Shown piece by piece: positions 52,593 through 63,805 of a DNA stretch of 64,000 nucleotides. A program made the position numbers and the translations under genes. The stretch is from Doris montereyensis (Eukaryota > Mollusca > Gastropoda > Nudibranchia > Dorididae). Within the stretch, counting starts at the first letter, position 1, and every line of letters begins with the position of its first letter. The DNA is taken from the NCBI GenBank assembly GCA_037039925.1, contig JAXRKP010000630.1:158501-222500 (forward strand), in the 5' to 3' direction. The notes below the pieces were generated by a model that saw nothing but the letters and a program-made list of their open reading frames with translations, was not told the origin of the DNA and did not search any database.

Positions 52593-55500
52593 TAGATACT
52601 TAGACAAAGATCTAGTGACAGACAGACAGATAGAGACAAAGTATGAGATAGAAAGAAGTATTGCTAAAGGCATAAATCTATGGACAATCACCTAATAGAC
52701 ATCTAATAAAAATTTTTGGGTTGACAACATCTCATAAAATTGTTCTGTGTATTGCTATGCATTTGTGAGTTATTTATGACATACATGATTTTACATCACA
52801 ACATGTATCTATTTCCATCAGAACGTACATTTTTTCATCAGAACATATAGAATGTATATATGGGTTTTCATCAGAAATTTTATGTTTTATCAAAATGTAT
52901 AATAATATGTGTATTCATCAAAACAAATATGTGTTTTCATTAGAACTGGTCTTACCATATGTCTGACATAGTAGTGAACACTCCATCATGTAAAGACTCT
53001 GGTGCCATCCAACGTATAGGAAGCAATGCTCTCTGGTCCTTACGGTAATACTCTGTTAAATACACATCTCTGGCCATGCCAAAATCTGTTGGGAGCAAAC
53101 AAAAAAATGAGTAAACTAATTGGACGCTTTCTTGATTAAAACTGTGTGTCGAATGAAAAAGTAAAACTGTTCCCAATAAATATCATTTTCTACACACATC
53201 TTTGATTAATGCGTAGAAAATGTAAGTAAAGAGATAATTGAAATTTACCTCATGTGCTGACCACAGGGTTCATCAAGGGGAAGCAGCATGGTGAAAGAAA
53301 GATATTGATGGTGAAAGTCGCAAACCGTGTAAGTCTAAAATTAGCAACATCTTTGTTTCCGCTTTTTTACATTAGGAAGCCCCTATGCTTTGTCTAGTTA
53401 GGATTCTGTGGCACAGGAACCAATAGAAACCTGTATAATAGCCATATGAGCAATCTGTGTATCCCTATTGGATCTAGTTTTTGACACTTGTAAAGCATGT
53501 ATGCCACGAAAACGCATTAAAAAGCGTAGCATCTTTTTCTTTGATTTTCTCAAAACATCAAAAATTGGACTTACATGGTTTGTGACTTTCACCGTCAATA
53601 TGTGACGGAGCGGAAGGAAAGAAGTAAGACCTGCAAGCAGTGCCCACCAACTGTTACAGTCCGCTAAAGGAAAGTTTGAGTTGATTTGATTTTCACCTAC
53701 ACCCACTACGAAGAAGGTGATGTAAGGATTTTTGGTAGGATTTTTAAATTTGCCCAGACTGCCCTGTAAACAGCTAAGGGATCTTTAACGTGCAAAGAGT
53801 GTTGTAATCTGCACATGGGACCTCCTTTTTTCCATTGTCTGTCTTCTAAGGGACTTGGGACTAGGTGTCCATCTACCTACCTGGACAACGGGATTGGGCT
53901 TTACATGAAAAACTTGAGAAACTTTTTCAACCTGTCGGGCGGGCACAGACCCACAACCGTTTGGCTGAGAGGTAGACACTGTTGGGCTTTAATGCCTTTC
54001 GACTTTCAAATAACATCCCACAAAGTTAATTAATTACGGGGAGTAATTAATCAATTAATGTTTCCCTCTACAGGCAATGGGCATGAGGTGGCAACTAGGA
54101 ATTCAACGCTTTTAACTTCATTTTTATAACGCTAGGGGGTAGAGGACGTAATTTTGCCAGCGTCTGATTGGTCAGATCATAACCCAATGGACAGGATGGA
54201 TGTCTGTGCACCGCGGATCGTCTCCATATTTGGACAAATCTGACAATATTGCAATTATCTTTTAATGTTTTTGTTGACTTGTCACGTTTATGAATACGAT
54301 TTTGCAAAAACCAAAATAACCCCCCCCCAAAAAAAATAATAAAAAAAAATCTCTTACCAGCAATCTTGACAGTTGTGTCTTCTGCCACTAGGCAATTCCT
54401 GGCTGCCAGATCTCTGTGGACAATCTTTTTATCTGCCAAATAGGCCATTCCATCGGCAATCTCTCCTGCCATCTGTCGAATCCTGTTGCTGGAGGGCGGG
54501 GTCATATTGGGAAAGTCCTGCCAGAATGAAATAACACCCAGATTTGAAACAAGGACATAAAAGGAGATAATTTTCATCGATACTACAGTAAGTATGATAC
54601 GTAATATGAAACAAGGACATATAAGGAGATAATTTTCATCGATACTACAGGAAGTATGATACGTAATATGAAACAAGGACATATAAGGAGATAATTTTCA
54701 TCGATACTACAGTAAGTAGTATGATGAAACAAGGACACGATAATATGAAACAAGGACATATAAGGAGATAATTTTCATCGATACTACAGGAAGTATGATA
54801 TGTAATATCAATATTTCTGTGAAATGTTTTGATTCAAAAGAGGCAATGTACAGCACAATGCCATTATCATACCAGCCTATAATACTTTGTTTTATAATAC
54901 CTGAGTAGTTCTCCCTCTCCCTCTTACTCTTTACAGGAGCAGATATGTCTATCATCTTATACTTATCGCATCGCCACACATTATATAAATACATGTAATT
55001 AGTGTCAGGAGATTTTGTTTTATTTCAAAATGTAGGTGCGTCTCATCTGACGTGCATACGATCGAGACAAGATTTTCCCCTACAAAATGGGTCTTATACG
55101 CCACTGCGTCTTGTACGCGGTGATGTATGGTATCCTTTTGTATTTACACTTGGGATTTCAAACAAATCTACCGCTGATTATGAAAACATTGTTCATATAA
55201 GCTTCTCTAAGAGCAAAAATCATAAAGATATTTAATATTACCGACAAAACAACTTTAATGTTGGAGAGAGCACTCACTGTAATGTCCCAAAAGTGCTCAG
55301 CCCCCTTCCTCCAATTCAAACCCCATTCCCCCATCCCTTTTATCCTCATAGAATCAACCAGAATATGATAATTTCATGGTGGAGGATGGTCCATACAGCC
55401 AGTGTGTGTGTGTGTGTGTGTGTATATGTTTTCTTACCTCCTCTTCTATCCGAGATCGCCGAAGGTAATTTCGTAGATCGCCGAGGGCCATGAGTTCCAG

Positions 55501-58500
55501 GATGACCAAAGCCGGCTGGCCTTTGGACACGACCCCTAATAGCTTGACGACATGATGGCATTCAAACACTCTGTAAAACGTGTAAATGGAAAGAACAATA
55601 TTGAGTTTTCTACAGATTTCAACTAAATCATATTCTTAGCACTGATGGACGCATTCGGGAGGAATGGCTGCTGTCAACAGCATTTGAGACAGCCTAGAAA
55701 GGGGGCAAATTTTGTCTGTTTTATTTTTAAATAGCTAAGACTTGGGAAGCAAAGATTGATTGCTTGATTGAAATAAGATAAAACAGGCAAACTATATCCC
55801 CTTTGGATTGTCAAATCCATCAAATGCAGTGAGCTCAAGGTGCATTTATAAAGAAAGAAAGAAAAAGGAAGTAAAGTTCCTTCAAGGCTCTTAAGGCCTA
55901 TAAAGCCAGAGCTTATCTAGGTTTCTATAGCATGAAGTGGAACAAGTGACAATTATCACCACCTGGCCAGGACACTAGTCTGACGCATATTTTTACTCCC
56001 AAGCTAGTGCTTGTACCCATTTGCACCTGGGTAGAGTGGGGAAATGCGTGTTAAGTGTCTTTCCCAAGGAACACAACGTCGGACCTGGCTTTGCTAGGAT
56101 TCGAACTCGGGACCTCATGATCCCCAGTCCGGTAGCCTAACCGCTCGGCCACCCGACACCACGCGTATTTAGAAAAAACTGCAAGATAAAAGATAGATGA
56201 AAGAATGAAAGGAAAAAAGTAGGGCTTACCAGTAGCCCCACCCACCAACCACTCATGGGAGGCAATGAAGCTGAGCTTCTTCTTTGCAAAAGATATGGAT
56301 ATAGAACACAATATTCTTGCAATATTGCAAATAAAGGACCACTATCAAGATATGTATGTATGTCATTAAATGGAGATTTAAAACCCGTCTTACACGAGGT
56401 AACAATGTCTAGGAAGAGCGAATTTGATTTCACCCACATTCACAACTAAGGTGATCTCCAGGGTTTTGGTAGGACCTAAAAATTATTTTTTTTGTGCCCG
56501 GACTGCCCTGTAAACAGCCACGGTATCTTGAATCCACAACCTTTTAGTTGAGTGGAGTTTCCTCTACAAAAGAGAGCAAAACTAGAGATAGGACAAGAAA
56601 ATACAAAGCTTGTGATATTTGAAGGTAAGGCAAAGAGATCATCCTTGATCTGCTTGGAATAACATGGGTACACCTACATTTAGATTGCGGAACCTAAAAC
56701 TGGCTAGTCTTACTAGAAAATTTGTTTTAATTGAAATTTACCTGGTCCACCATATGTGGTGATCTCAGGGTGAATTCAGTTTGTGTTTGTGAAATTTAAA
56801 CATCCACCATATGTGGTGATCTCAAGGTGAATTAAGAGGAAACAGCAAGATGAAAGAAAAGTCAAAGAAGGAAAGGAAAGAAATAGGACCTACCAGCAGC
56901 ACTCGCCAACCTCCCACTTGCCAAAAAATGATAGGGTTTACATATTATTGATTTCTCACAATAGCATTACAACAACAACAGCAACAACTGAAAATGTACC
57001 CCTCTTTCCGTCCCCTTGTATACTAACAGAATAGTGGATTTGAATATGTTTTAGTTCCGTGAACGAGGTAAGTTAAAGTAAAGTAAGTCTCCTACTCAGA
57101 GTTGAGCGTAGGACAATCAGGAGTAGAGCCCCGATTTTTCAAGGCATACGACATACATAATGTGGTAGTTTGCCACTGCTTTCCATGCTGCCTTTACTTT
57201 CGCCGAGTCTGAAAAGACCAAGCTACCCATATCACTGGTGGGTCGACAGGAGAGCTAGACAAATTTGTCCGGACAGGGAATCAAACTCGTGTGGTAGTCA
57301 GATGCTCTACTGATTGAGCATTTGGCGCCTCAAGGTGAATAAAGTACTATAATTTAAACAAAAGCATCAAAATAACAACAACAAAGTCAACAACTGGAAG
57401 CAAATTCTAGTCTGTGTAATAAGTTGCACGTTTTTTCTCCTTAGCTCTATTGAATCAGGGTCTTACTTCATAGTGGTAGCTTCCTTCAAAATCTTCCATC
57501 TCTCAATAAAGTCTGCCTTATCATTGACCGTCTGAAAGATACGAAAACAGTTTGAATTTAAGTTTGATAGTTAACATGGTAACAAGCAGTACCTTGCATG
57601 GATTTTAAAACTTACCCTGTTAACAAAGTGTATCTTGCATGAAGTTTGAAAGTTAACATGGTAACAAGCTGTGCCTTGCATGAAGTTTGAAAGTTTACAT
57701 GGTAACAAGCTGTGCCTTGCATGAAGTTTGAAAGTTAACATGGTAACAAACTGTACCTTGCATGAAAGTTGAAAGTTAACATGGTAACAAGCTGTACCTT
57801 GCATGAAAGTTGAAAGTTAACATGGTAACAAATGGTACCTTGCATGGAGTTTGAAAGTTAACATGGTAACAAGATGTACCTTGATTTGAGTCTGAAAGTT
57901 AACATGGTAACAAGATGTACCTTACATGGAGTTTGAAAGTTGTGATGGTAACAAACTGTACCTTACATGGAGTTTGAAAGTTAACATGGTAACAAACTGT
58001 AACTTACATGGAGTTTGAAAGTTGTGATGGTAACAAACTGTACCTTGCATGGAGTTTGAAAGTTGTGATGGTAACAAACTGTACCTTACATGGAGTTTGA
58101 AAGTTGTGATGGTAACAAACTGTACCTTACATGGAGTTTGAAAGTTGTGATGGTAACAAACTGTACCTTACATGGAGTTTGAAAGTTGTGATGGTAACAA
58201 ACTGTACCTTACATGGAGTTTGAAAGTTGTGATGGTAACAAACTGTACCTTGCATGGAGTTTGAAAGTTGTGATGGTAACAAATGGTAACAAACTGTACC
58301 TTACATGGAGTTTGAAAGTTGTGATGGTAACAAACTGTACCTTACATGGAGTTTGAAAGTTGTGATGGTAACAAACTGTACCTTGCATGGAGTTTGAAAG
58401 TTGTGATGGTAACAAATGGTAACAAACTGTACCTTACATGGAGTTTGAAAGTTGTGATGGTAACAAACTGTACCTTGCATGGAGTTTGAAAGTTGATATG

Positions 58501-60544
58501 GTAACAAACTGTACCTTACATGGGTTTGAAAGTTGATATGGTAACAAACTGTACCTTACATGGAGTTTGAAAGTTTGATGGTAACAAGTTGTACCTTGCA
58601 TGGAGTTTGAAAGTTAACATGGTAACAAGTTGTACCTTGCATAGAGTTTAACAGATAACCGCTTAAGATTAACAGCTTTAACAAATTCTTAAGTACACAA
58701 CTGTGACCTTGAACTGACCTTGATAGCCACTTTTGTGCTAGTGCTTGCTTCTTTGTCCTCCATTGAGCCCTCAAACACCATGCCAAAGGAACCCTGACCC
58801 AGTTCTTTGATCAAACGAATGTCATCTCGATCAACTTCCCACTCATCGGGTGCATAGACTGGAAAAAAAAAAAGAAAGGAAGAAATTAAAATTCACACAT
58901 CATATTAAAAGAAAAAAAGAGGAAATACATTATAGATTTTGCACAATTGTTTTAAATGAAACGAACAATTCCCACAGGTATATTGTCTTGGATTGAAAAG
59001 ACCAAATGTGCAACCAAGCAACAGATTCAGTTTTCAATCTTTACGTTTCTCTTTCTTTATTTCTACATCAGTTCCCATTCTACCACCTTCATATATGGGT
59101 TTAGATACCCGAAAATGATCTTTCTGACATTTTCTATTTCCTTCTGTGAACGTTAAATTTCTTTGCTTAAGTGCCTCTTTTGTATCTTTATCATACTTGG
59201 CTGACCAAAGGCTTAAAATTTCCAACAAAAATCATGAATTGGTCAGAAAGTACAAAAGATATAAAAATCCCATAAGAGAATCTCTTAGTAAATTTATAAA
59301 GCAGCTATAAGCCAAATTTCAAGCGAATCTGTTGAATATTGTAGGACTACATAGCAAAAAAAGTAAAAAAAGTCAATTATGAGATAATTGTATTTAAAAC
59401 TTTTTTCCATTATTTGAATGTTTTTTTCATATAAAAAACTAGAAGTGAGTAGGAAAATACTTTAAAACGTCATAAAAACATGAGAGGCTCTCAACTACTT
59501 TATTGACCCTGCTTCAACTGCCCCGGCTCCCAAAATACTTATTTTGGACAGCATCTTTTGATACCAGGTGTGCGGAATATGTCACACATTTTCCTGACGA
59601 TCTAAGGCATTATCGAATACATTTTGTTATTTGTACATTCCTTTGATAAATTACATTGTGCTGATTAAAATGTGTACCAACTTGCTATACTATAGACAAA
59701 ATTACTGTCTTTTATAGTTCAAACAATGTGTTGGCCGGTGTTGTATCTAAAACAATTGTAAAAATTCAAAGAACCGATACTGAGTTTATTTCATGGTATC
59801 AATGTGAAGGGAATAAACGACTGCGTCCAATAATACTATAAACTAGATTTGTCTGCTTTTGGGTAGAAATGACCCCCCCACCAAAAACAAACTTTGTGAG
59901 CGACCTTTGATTTCTTTTCCATGTTAATGGATATTTCTTTCTTTTTCTAGCCTTGTTTATTAATTTGGCTGTTTGCTCAAGGCCATCAAAGGTGTTTAAA
60001 ACCTTGAAGGTTAAGCTGTCGTTCTCTCCATTAACTAAGGTCGCCATTTTGAATAACAGCATTCATGTGACTAAATACTTGTTCCAGATTGACTCTTCTG
60101 AGATGTGATGAGTTTTGATCAGAAATGATATCAGATATTTATTAAAGTAAACAAAATGTTTAGAGTTGAATTATAATAGGATATAGCCAATTTTGAACAA
60201 ATAGGAATTCGTCATCAGAAAATCTTTCATTCGAAATCTGATATGGCAAAAAAAAACAACCCCTCACAATATGTAAATCTTGCATGCCCCCCCCCCCCCC
60301 CCCCCCCCTCCCAATATACATTGATAATTAAATAACAAAATTTTGACGTCCTTCACAAAGAAAAAAAAAAGAAGAAGGATAAAGATAAAAGTATGAGGAG
60401 GACAATATAAACGCTGTTTGTGAAAATGATAAATATTTGCAAGATGATGATGGTAACGATATCGTTAATAACAATGTTAATCTTACAGTCTTCTGTATGC
60501 AGATAGTGGGGTTGGATGACACTGTGTCAGATCGTAGGCTTCGT
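45889..60544 (-). CDS. InR: Insulin/IGF-type receptor tyrosine kinase (cytoplasmic part, 9 exons, 5' partial)
   Basis: Single-pass plasma-membrane receptor that autophosphorylates on ligand binding and signals through PI3K and MAPK. The window holds the juxtamembrane exon, the whole kinase and the C-terminal tail; ligand-binding and membrane exons lie beyond the right edge. Visible kinase hallmarks: [12 protein letters not shown] entry, Gly loop [11 protein letters not shown], lysine in VAIK, catalytic loop [11 protein letters not shown], activation loop [10 protein letters not shown] with the insulin-receptor Y-xxx-YY triplet, RWMAPESL, and [17 protein letters not shown]. The tail is about 480 residues, far longer than in vertebrate INSR and more like Drosophila InR. 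It has an acidic block and one YxxM-type motif (YTLM). Four single-base indels, three of them in homopolymers, break the frame. An orphan or ALK/ROS kinase is less likely given the activation loop and the [10 protein letters not shown] segment. Confidence 0.94.
47520..47805 (-). repeat. Family B copies, tandemly duplicated
   Basis: The segment GATCTCAGGGTGAATCAAGA...GAAAGA plus GATTGTTTGTTTG is present about 2.5 times at ~115-bp spacing, ending in the full head near 47780-47805. Lies in the last InR intron. Confidence 0.8.
47806..49800. other. InR intron, nothing recognised
   Basis: Last-intron sequence between exons at 50965 and 47154. It holds C-runs near 48600 and 48720 and CTAGATCT words near 48660-48790. 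Confidence 0.4.
49800..50530 (+). mobile_element. LINE family D, 5' fragment with monomer UTR and endonuclease
   Basis: Three ~68-bp tandem monomers (49863-50067; words GCTGCCTTGCAGG, GACCAAAAGCTAAGGGAG, GTTAACCCTGACAG) precede a coding start. The frame gives [38 protein letters not shown] and, after a frameshift near 50310, [18 protein letters not shown] and [12 protein letters not shown]. This is an AP-type endonuclease domain. The RT is absent. Confidence 0.82.
50965..51266 (-). CDS. InR: InR kinase end and acidic tail start (1-nt deletion)
   Basis: [30 protein letters not shown], then a frame change near plus 51171-51173 (one base apparently missing) into [20 protein letters not shown], matching the SFPEVSFFHSEEN end of insulin receptor kinases. 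A dense Asp/Glu block ([14 protein letters not shown]) follows. Donor ACAA|GTAAGT, phase 2. Confidence 0.9.
51705..51960 (-). mobile_element. LINE family D, short 3' fragment
   Basis: Begins with the (TTTC)n-complement tail and TTTATCAGTTCCCACTGAAC, then follows the family 3' region (CAAGGACTGCCTTTTGGTCT) to about 51950. Confidence 0.75.
52040..52212 (+). repeat. (TCTA)n-type imperfect microsatellite
   Basis: Irregular CTATCTAT/CTGTCTGT tract in an InR intron just before the exon ending at 52291. Confidence 0.85.
52291..52425 (-). CDS. InR: InR kinase exon: C-lobe
   Basis: (W)[44 protein letters not shown] plus CT|GTAAGT. Acceptor GTCCGCAG. Clean frame; phases match both neighbours. Confidence 0.94.
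52956..53085 (-). CDS. InR: InR kinase exon: DFG and activation loop
   Basis: [40 protein letters not shown] and SDI plus TG|GTAAGA. It carries the three activation-loop tyrosines in the insulin receptor spacing. Acceptor CCCAACAG. Confidence 0.95.
53690..53995 (-). repeat. SINE family C, near-complete copy
   Basis: Minus-strand head (GTCTACCTCTCAGCCAAACG) followed by the body; plus shows GACTAGGTGTCCATCTACCT and GCCCAGACTGCCCTGTAAAC. Confidence 0.75.
54358..54517 (-). CDS. InR: InR kinase exon: catalytic loop
   Basis: [20 protein letters not shown], then [32 protein letters not shown] plus G|GTAAGA. The HRDLAARN loop is intact, so the kinase is predicted to be active. Acceptor TTCTGGCAG. 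Confidence 0.95.
54545..54795 (+). repeat. ~62-bp tandem repeat, four copies
   Basis: Units contain AAACAAGGACATATAAGGAG and ATAATTTTCATCGATACTAC. The array starts about 30 bp upstream (on the gene strand) of the catalytic-loop exon acceptor. Confidence 0.93.
55438..55570 (-). CDS. InR: InR kinase exon: hinge region
   Basis: (K)[38 protein letters not shown] and SRIEEE|GTAAGA. Very close to the [16 protein letters not shown] segment of animal insulin receptors. Acceptor TTTTACAG. Confidence 0.94.
55872..56161 (-). repeat. SINE family A, most intact copy
   Basis: Complete minus-strand element: head with A box (TGGCCGAGCGG) and B box (GAGTTCGAATC), then the family body to AGGAACTTTAC. The promoter boxes look functional. 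Confidence 0.85.
56165..56260 (-). repeat. Repeat family B fragment next to SINE A
   Basis: Plus strand reads GCAAGATAAAAGATAGATGA...GTAGGGCTTACCAGTAGCCC, the worn family B core. Confidence 0.6.
56448..56572 (-). repeat. SINE family C, partial
   Basis: GGTGATCTCCAGGGTTTTGG, TGCCCGGACTGCCCTGTAAA and CACAACCTTTTAGTTGAG are family C tail and head words with a deletion between. Confidence 0.65.
56750..56918 (-). repeat. Family B copy with duplicated tail
   Basis: CCACCATATGTGGTGATCTC occurs twice (56754 and 56811), followed by the core and TAGGACCTACCAGCAGCA. Confidence 0.75.
57072..57337 (-). repeat. SINE family F (second tRNA-headed SINE)
   Basis: The minus-strand head reads GGCGCCAAATGCTCAATCAG, TAGAGCATCTGACTAC and GAGTTTGATTCCC. 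It has A-box (TGCTCAATCAGTAGAGC) and B-box-like (AGTTTGATTCC) sites of a tRNA unlike the Leu-type head of family A. The body follows down to the AAAGTAAAGTAAG end near 57075. Confidence 0.75.
57467..57531 (-). CDS. InR: InR kinase exon: alpha-C helix
   Basis: [21 protein letters not shown] plus AA|GTAAGA. The Glu of KEATTM sits where the conserved alpha-C glutamate of the kinase fold is expected. Acceptor ATCTTTCAG. Clean frame. Confidence 0.88.
57555..58660 (+). repeat. 1.1-kb minisatellite, ~41-bp unit, in an InR kinase intron
   Basis: About 27 units related to GTTTGAAAGTTGTGATGGTA plus ACAAACTGTACCTTACATGG. Two sub-types (GTTAACATGG at the left, GTTGTGATGG in the middle and right). It fills the intron between the glycine-loop exon and the alpha-C exon. 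Confidence 0.96.
58719..58858 (-). CDS. InR: InR kinase exon: glycine-rich loop and ATP lysine
   Basis: Reads [50 protein letters not shown]. Acceptor is an AG after a T-rich tract ending TTCCAG. Clean frame; phase 2 in, 0 out. Confidence 0.93.
59040..59225 (-). mobile_element. LINE family D, rearranged 3' fragment
   Basis: Starts with the family 3' end (ATCAGTTCCCATTCTAC) and stops near 59190. There a word from the 5'-UTR monomer (CTTGGCTGACCAAAGGCT) follows in the opposite orientation. Confidence 0.65.
59226..60480. other. InR intron, nothing recognised
   Basis: AT-rich intron with a run of about 20 C at 60289-60308. No exon between the juxtamembrane and glycine-loop exons is needed by the phases. 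Confidence 0.4.
60487..60544 (-). CDS. InR: InR juxtamembrane exon (1-nt deletion)
   Basis: Acceptor CTCTCATTTAG, donor ACT|GTAAGA. Reads [12 protein letters not shown] and, if one C is restored in the C4 run (plus-strand G4 at 60508-60511), HYLHTED. This yields the NPxY motif (NPHY) just before the kinase, equivalent to the NPEY that docks IRS/Shc proteins in insulin receptors. Exit phase 1 fits the next exon. Confidence 0.8.
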
Positions 60545-60739
60545 CTAAATGAGAGAGAAAACAAAGATAAGAGCAAAATTTAAACAGAATACAAGGGGTT
60601 AAATCTCTTCAGTTATAAGATAAATAAATTGTGGACAAACAAGAAATATTTCACATAATATTAGCTGAGAATATGTAAGTTACTTTGAAAGTGTCTTTGG
60701 GTCAGATCCATACTTCAACACACACATCGTGTTCTCAAA

Positions 60740-61124
60740 ATGGGAGAGATGTTGTTAGAAGAAGTGTTATATTTCAATTCTTATTATTTATTTATCACTA
60801 AATGTTAGAAGTGTTATATTTTAATTTTAATATCTATTTACCACTCAATATTAGAAGTGTTTTATGTCAATTCTTAATATCTATTTACCACTCAATGCTA
60901 GAAGTGTTTTATTTTAATTCTTAATATCTATTTACCACTCAATGTTAGAAGTGTTTTATTTTAATTCTTAATATCTATTTATCACTCAAATGTTAGAAGT
61001 GTTTTATTTCAATTCTTAATATTAATATCTATTTATTCTTAATATCTATTTACCTCTCAATGCCAGAAGCGTTTTATTAAAATTTTTAATATCTATTTAC
61101 CACTCAATGCTAGAAGTGTTTTAT
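60740..61124 (+). repeat. ~47-bp minisatellite, left part
   Basis: Units containing AATATCTATTTACCACTCAA and GTTAGAAGTGTTTTATTT. The array resumes at 63806 beyond the LINE. Confidence 0.93.
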
Positions 61125-63795
61125 TTTCTTTCTTTCTTTCTTTATCAGTTCCCATTCTACATTTCGGTGTATGGGTTCAGATGTCCGAAATGATCTTTCT
61201 CCAGGATGCCCTGTCCTGGCATTTTCTGTTTCCTTCAAAAAAAAAGTTTCTATGCTTCATTGCCTCTTTTATATCTTCTTCCCATTTTCTCCAAGGTCTG
61301 CCATTTGGTCCTTTACCTTGGGCTTTAGCAATGTATACTGATTTAGCTATTCTATGGTCATTCATTCTGTTTACATGCCCAAACCATCTCAATTGATTTA
61401 TTTCTATCTTAGTTTTCCTTACTACTCTTCTTAGATATTTCATTTCAGCTGCCTGTAATCTACTGTTTTCTCTACTGTCTGAAGTCCAAGTTTCGCTGCC
61501 ATAGAGGAGAGTACAATAAACTGTATTGTATACTGTCATTTTGATTTTTGTTGACAATTTTTGCTTTACATACAAATGCCTTTCCTAGATGGTTATATAT
61601 TGCACTTGCATTTTTGATTCTCTGGCTGATTTCTTCTCTTAGTTTTTCCTCTGAGTTAATCATTACTCCTAGGTAATTGTAGCTTTGAACTTGTTCTAAA
61701 TACTCCCTGTCCAATTTAAGATTTTGTGTTTTAGCTTCCCTAGTTATTAGCATTATTTTGGTTTTCTTTGCATTTACTCTCATTCCTCTTTTATTTAGTT
61801 CATTGTTCATAATGTTGATATTCGACTGAAGGTCACTTTCTGATTTCCAAACAGAACTAAATCGTCGGCAAATGAAAGCATTGATACATTTACTGGTTTG
61901 AGCTTCCACATAACTACATTCATTCTCTTCAATTTTGAGGATGCCTTTGCAACTGAATCCATAAATGTGATAAACAAAAAGAGGACTTAGGTTACAACCC
62001 TATCTTACTCCTATATCTACATCAAATTCTACAGATATGTTTCCAGCTACTCTCACTGCATATGTTGGTTTATTGTAAAAACGTTTAATGGCTTCTATTA
62101 AATTTTGCTCTACATTGTGTTCTTTTAAGGACTGCCATATTTCGTCCCTCCTCAGTGTCAAATATGCCTTTTCTAAGTCAATAAAAAACAGGTGCAAGTT
62201 GATGTTTTCTCAAGGAATTTTTCTATTATTTGTCTAATTGTAAATATGTGGTCTTGTACACTTCTTCCTGGTCTAAATCCACTCTGATGCTCTTCAATCT
62301 GATCCTCTACTCTTTTCCTTAGTCTCATTTCCAGTATCCTGGCATATACTTTTCCTGGAACACTAAGATATCCCTCTATAGTTTGAGCATTCCATAGTTG
62401 ATCCTTTCTTATGTATTGGTACTACCGTTCCCTTTTTCCAATCGTCTAGCACCTGTTTGGACTTCCATGCTTGTTGGCATATTGCATGTAGTAGCTTGTC
62501 TGCCTCTCTCCCTTGGTATTTAATCATTTCTGGATAAACTTGATCTGCTCCTTGGGCTTTTCCTCATTTCACTTTTCTTATAGCTGTTTGGATTTCTTCC
62601 ATTGATATATCTTCAGCTGTCTCCTCTGGATTACTTGGTACTCTTATTAATTGATCTTTACTCCTTGTTTCATATGTTCTGGAGGGATTATGTAATTGGT
62701 GAAAATGCTTTCTCCATGTTTCCATGCTTTGGCTGTCTTCTTTCATTATTTCTCCTTTGGCAATCTTAATTTGTCGTATTGGGCATGCTTTGGTCTTTAT
62801 TATGCTCTTCATTGCCCCCAGAACAGCTTTTGATTTCCTTGATAGCTTTCTTGGAGTCTTTATCCAAACTCTTCCCATTGTTCCTGTTTTGCTTTCCTAA
62901 CTTCCTCTTTGGCGATAGTTCTTTTGTTCACATAATCTATCCTATCCTCTGGTCTCTTTGTTTGCAAGTATTTCTTCCAGGCATCTTTCTTTTCTTTGAT
63001 CTTAGTCTTGACATTCTCATTTGATCATGCTGTTCTTTTCCTATCTCCTTTAATTTGTTTCCCTACGACAGACCTCTTCAGTACAACTGATGAGTGTTTC
63101 TTTATACATCTGCCACTTTTCTTCTATTGTGCTATCATTCAGATCCATCTGTCTTTCACTAATAATTTTTTTATCCTAGATTGGTATACCTGTTTTACTA
63201 CTGATTTATTTAGTTCCTCTATTTTGAGTTTAGTAGCTTTCTCCTCTTTCCTTTTCTGTTTGTTTTCTTCAGTCAATAATCTCATTTTGGCAATCACTAA
63301 GTGATGAGAAGATTAAAATATGATTTGGTCCTACATTTTCTATTCTTTGTCCTTTTTTCTTTGTTTCTGTAATGGCCAAAATATCTACTTTGAATTTTTC
63401 AATTTCTTCAACTAATTCTAACTCTTTTCCATTTATTACCCAACAATCCATGTTCCAAAAATCACAGTCCGCGTTCGTTTCCAAGTTTGTCTTCGAAAGA
63501 TCAAGCAGGCCTTGTTATTTTCAGGTTATTTTGATCAGGGAATTAGCCCACTGTTAGACTCCCTTAGCCCTTCAGCCATTGAGACCAGCCTGCAAGGCAG
63601 GTTGTTATTTTTGTCAGGGTTAACTCTCTTAGCCTTGGTCAGTCAAGACCTGCCTGCAAGGCAGCAGGTTGTTATTTTTTGTCAGGGTTAACTCCCTTAG
63701 CCTTTGGTCAGTCAAGACCTGCCTGCAAGGCAGCAGGGAGATTTTCGTGGAGGGTTAGGATCATCTAGCCTTTCCCAAGACCCGGTGCAAGGCAG
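61125..63795 (-). mobile_element. LINE family D, nearly full-length non-LTR retrotransposon
   Basis: Minus-strand order: 5' UTR with ~3 monomers (63552-63740), endonuclease start ([20 protein letters not shown], about 63300-63420), linker (SQSMETWRKHFHQLHNPSRT), then the RT. RT motifs are VPGKVYARILEMRLRKRVED, EEHQSGFRPGRSVQDH, FFIDLEKAYLTLRRDEIW, LSFADDLVLFGNQK (about 61860-61895), YNYLGVMINSEEKLREEI, and C-terminal LLYGSETW and NQLRWFGHVNRMNDHRIAKS. It ends in a (GAAA)n tail (plus 61125-61143). Frameshifts and an internal endonuclease deletion make it non-autonomous. RTE/jockey-like; clade not certain. Confidence 0.85.
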
Positions 63796-63805
63796 CTGTC
63801 CACTG

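Noticed and set aside
57571..58507. Minus-strand repetitive frames ([17 protein letters not shown])
   Set aside because: They are translations of the 41-bp minisatellite within an intron.
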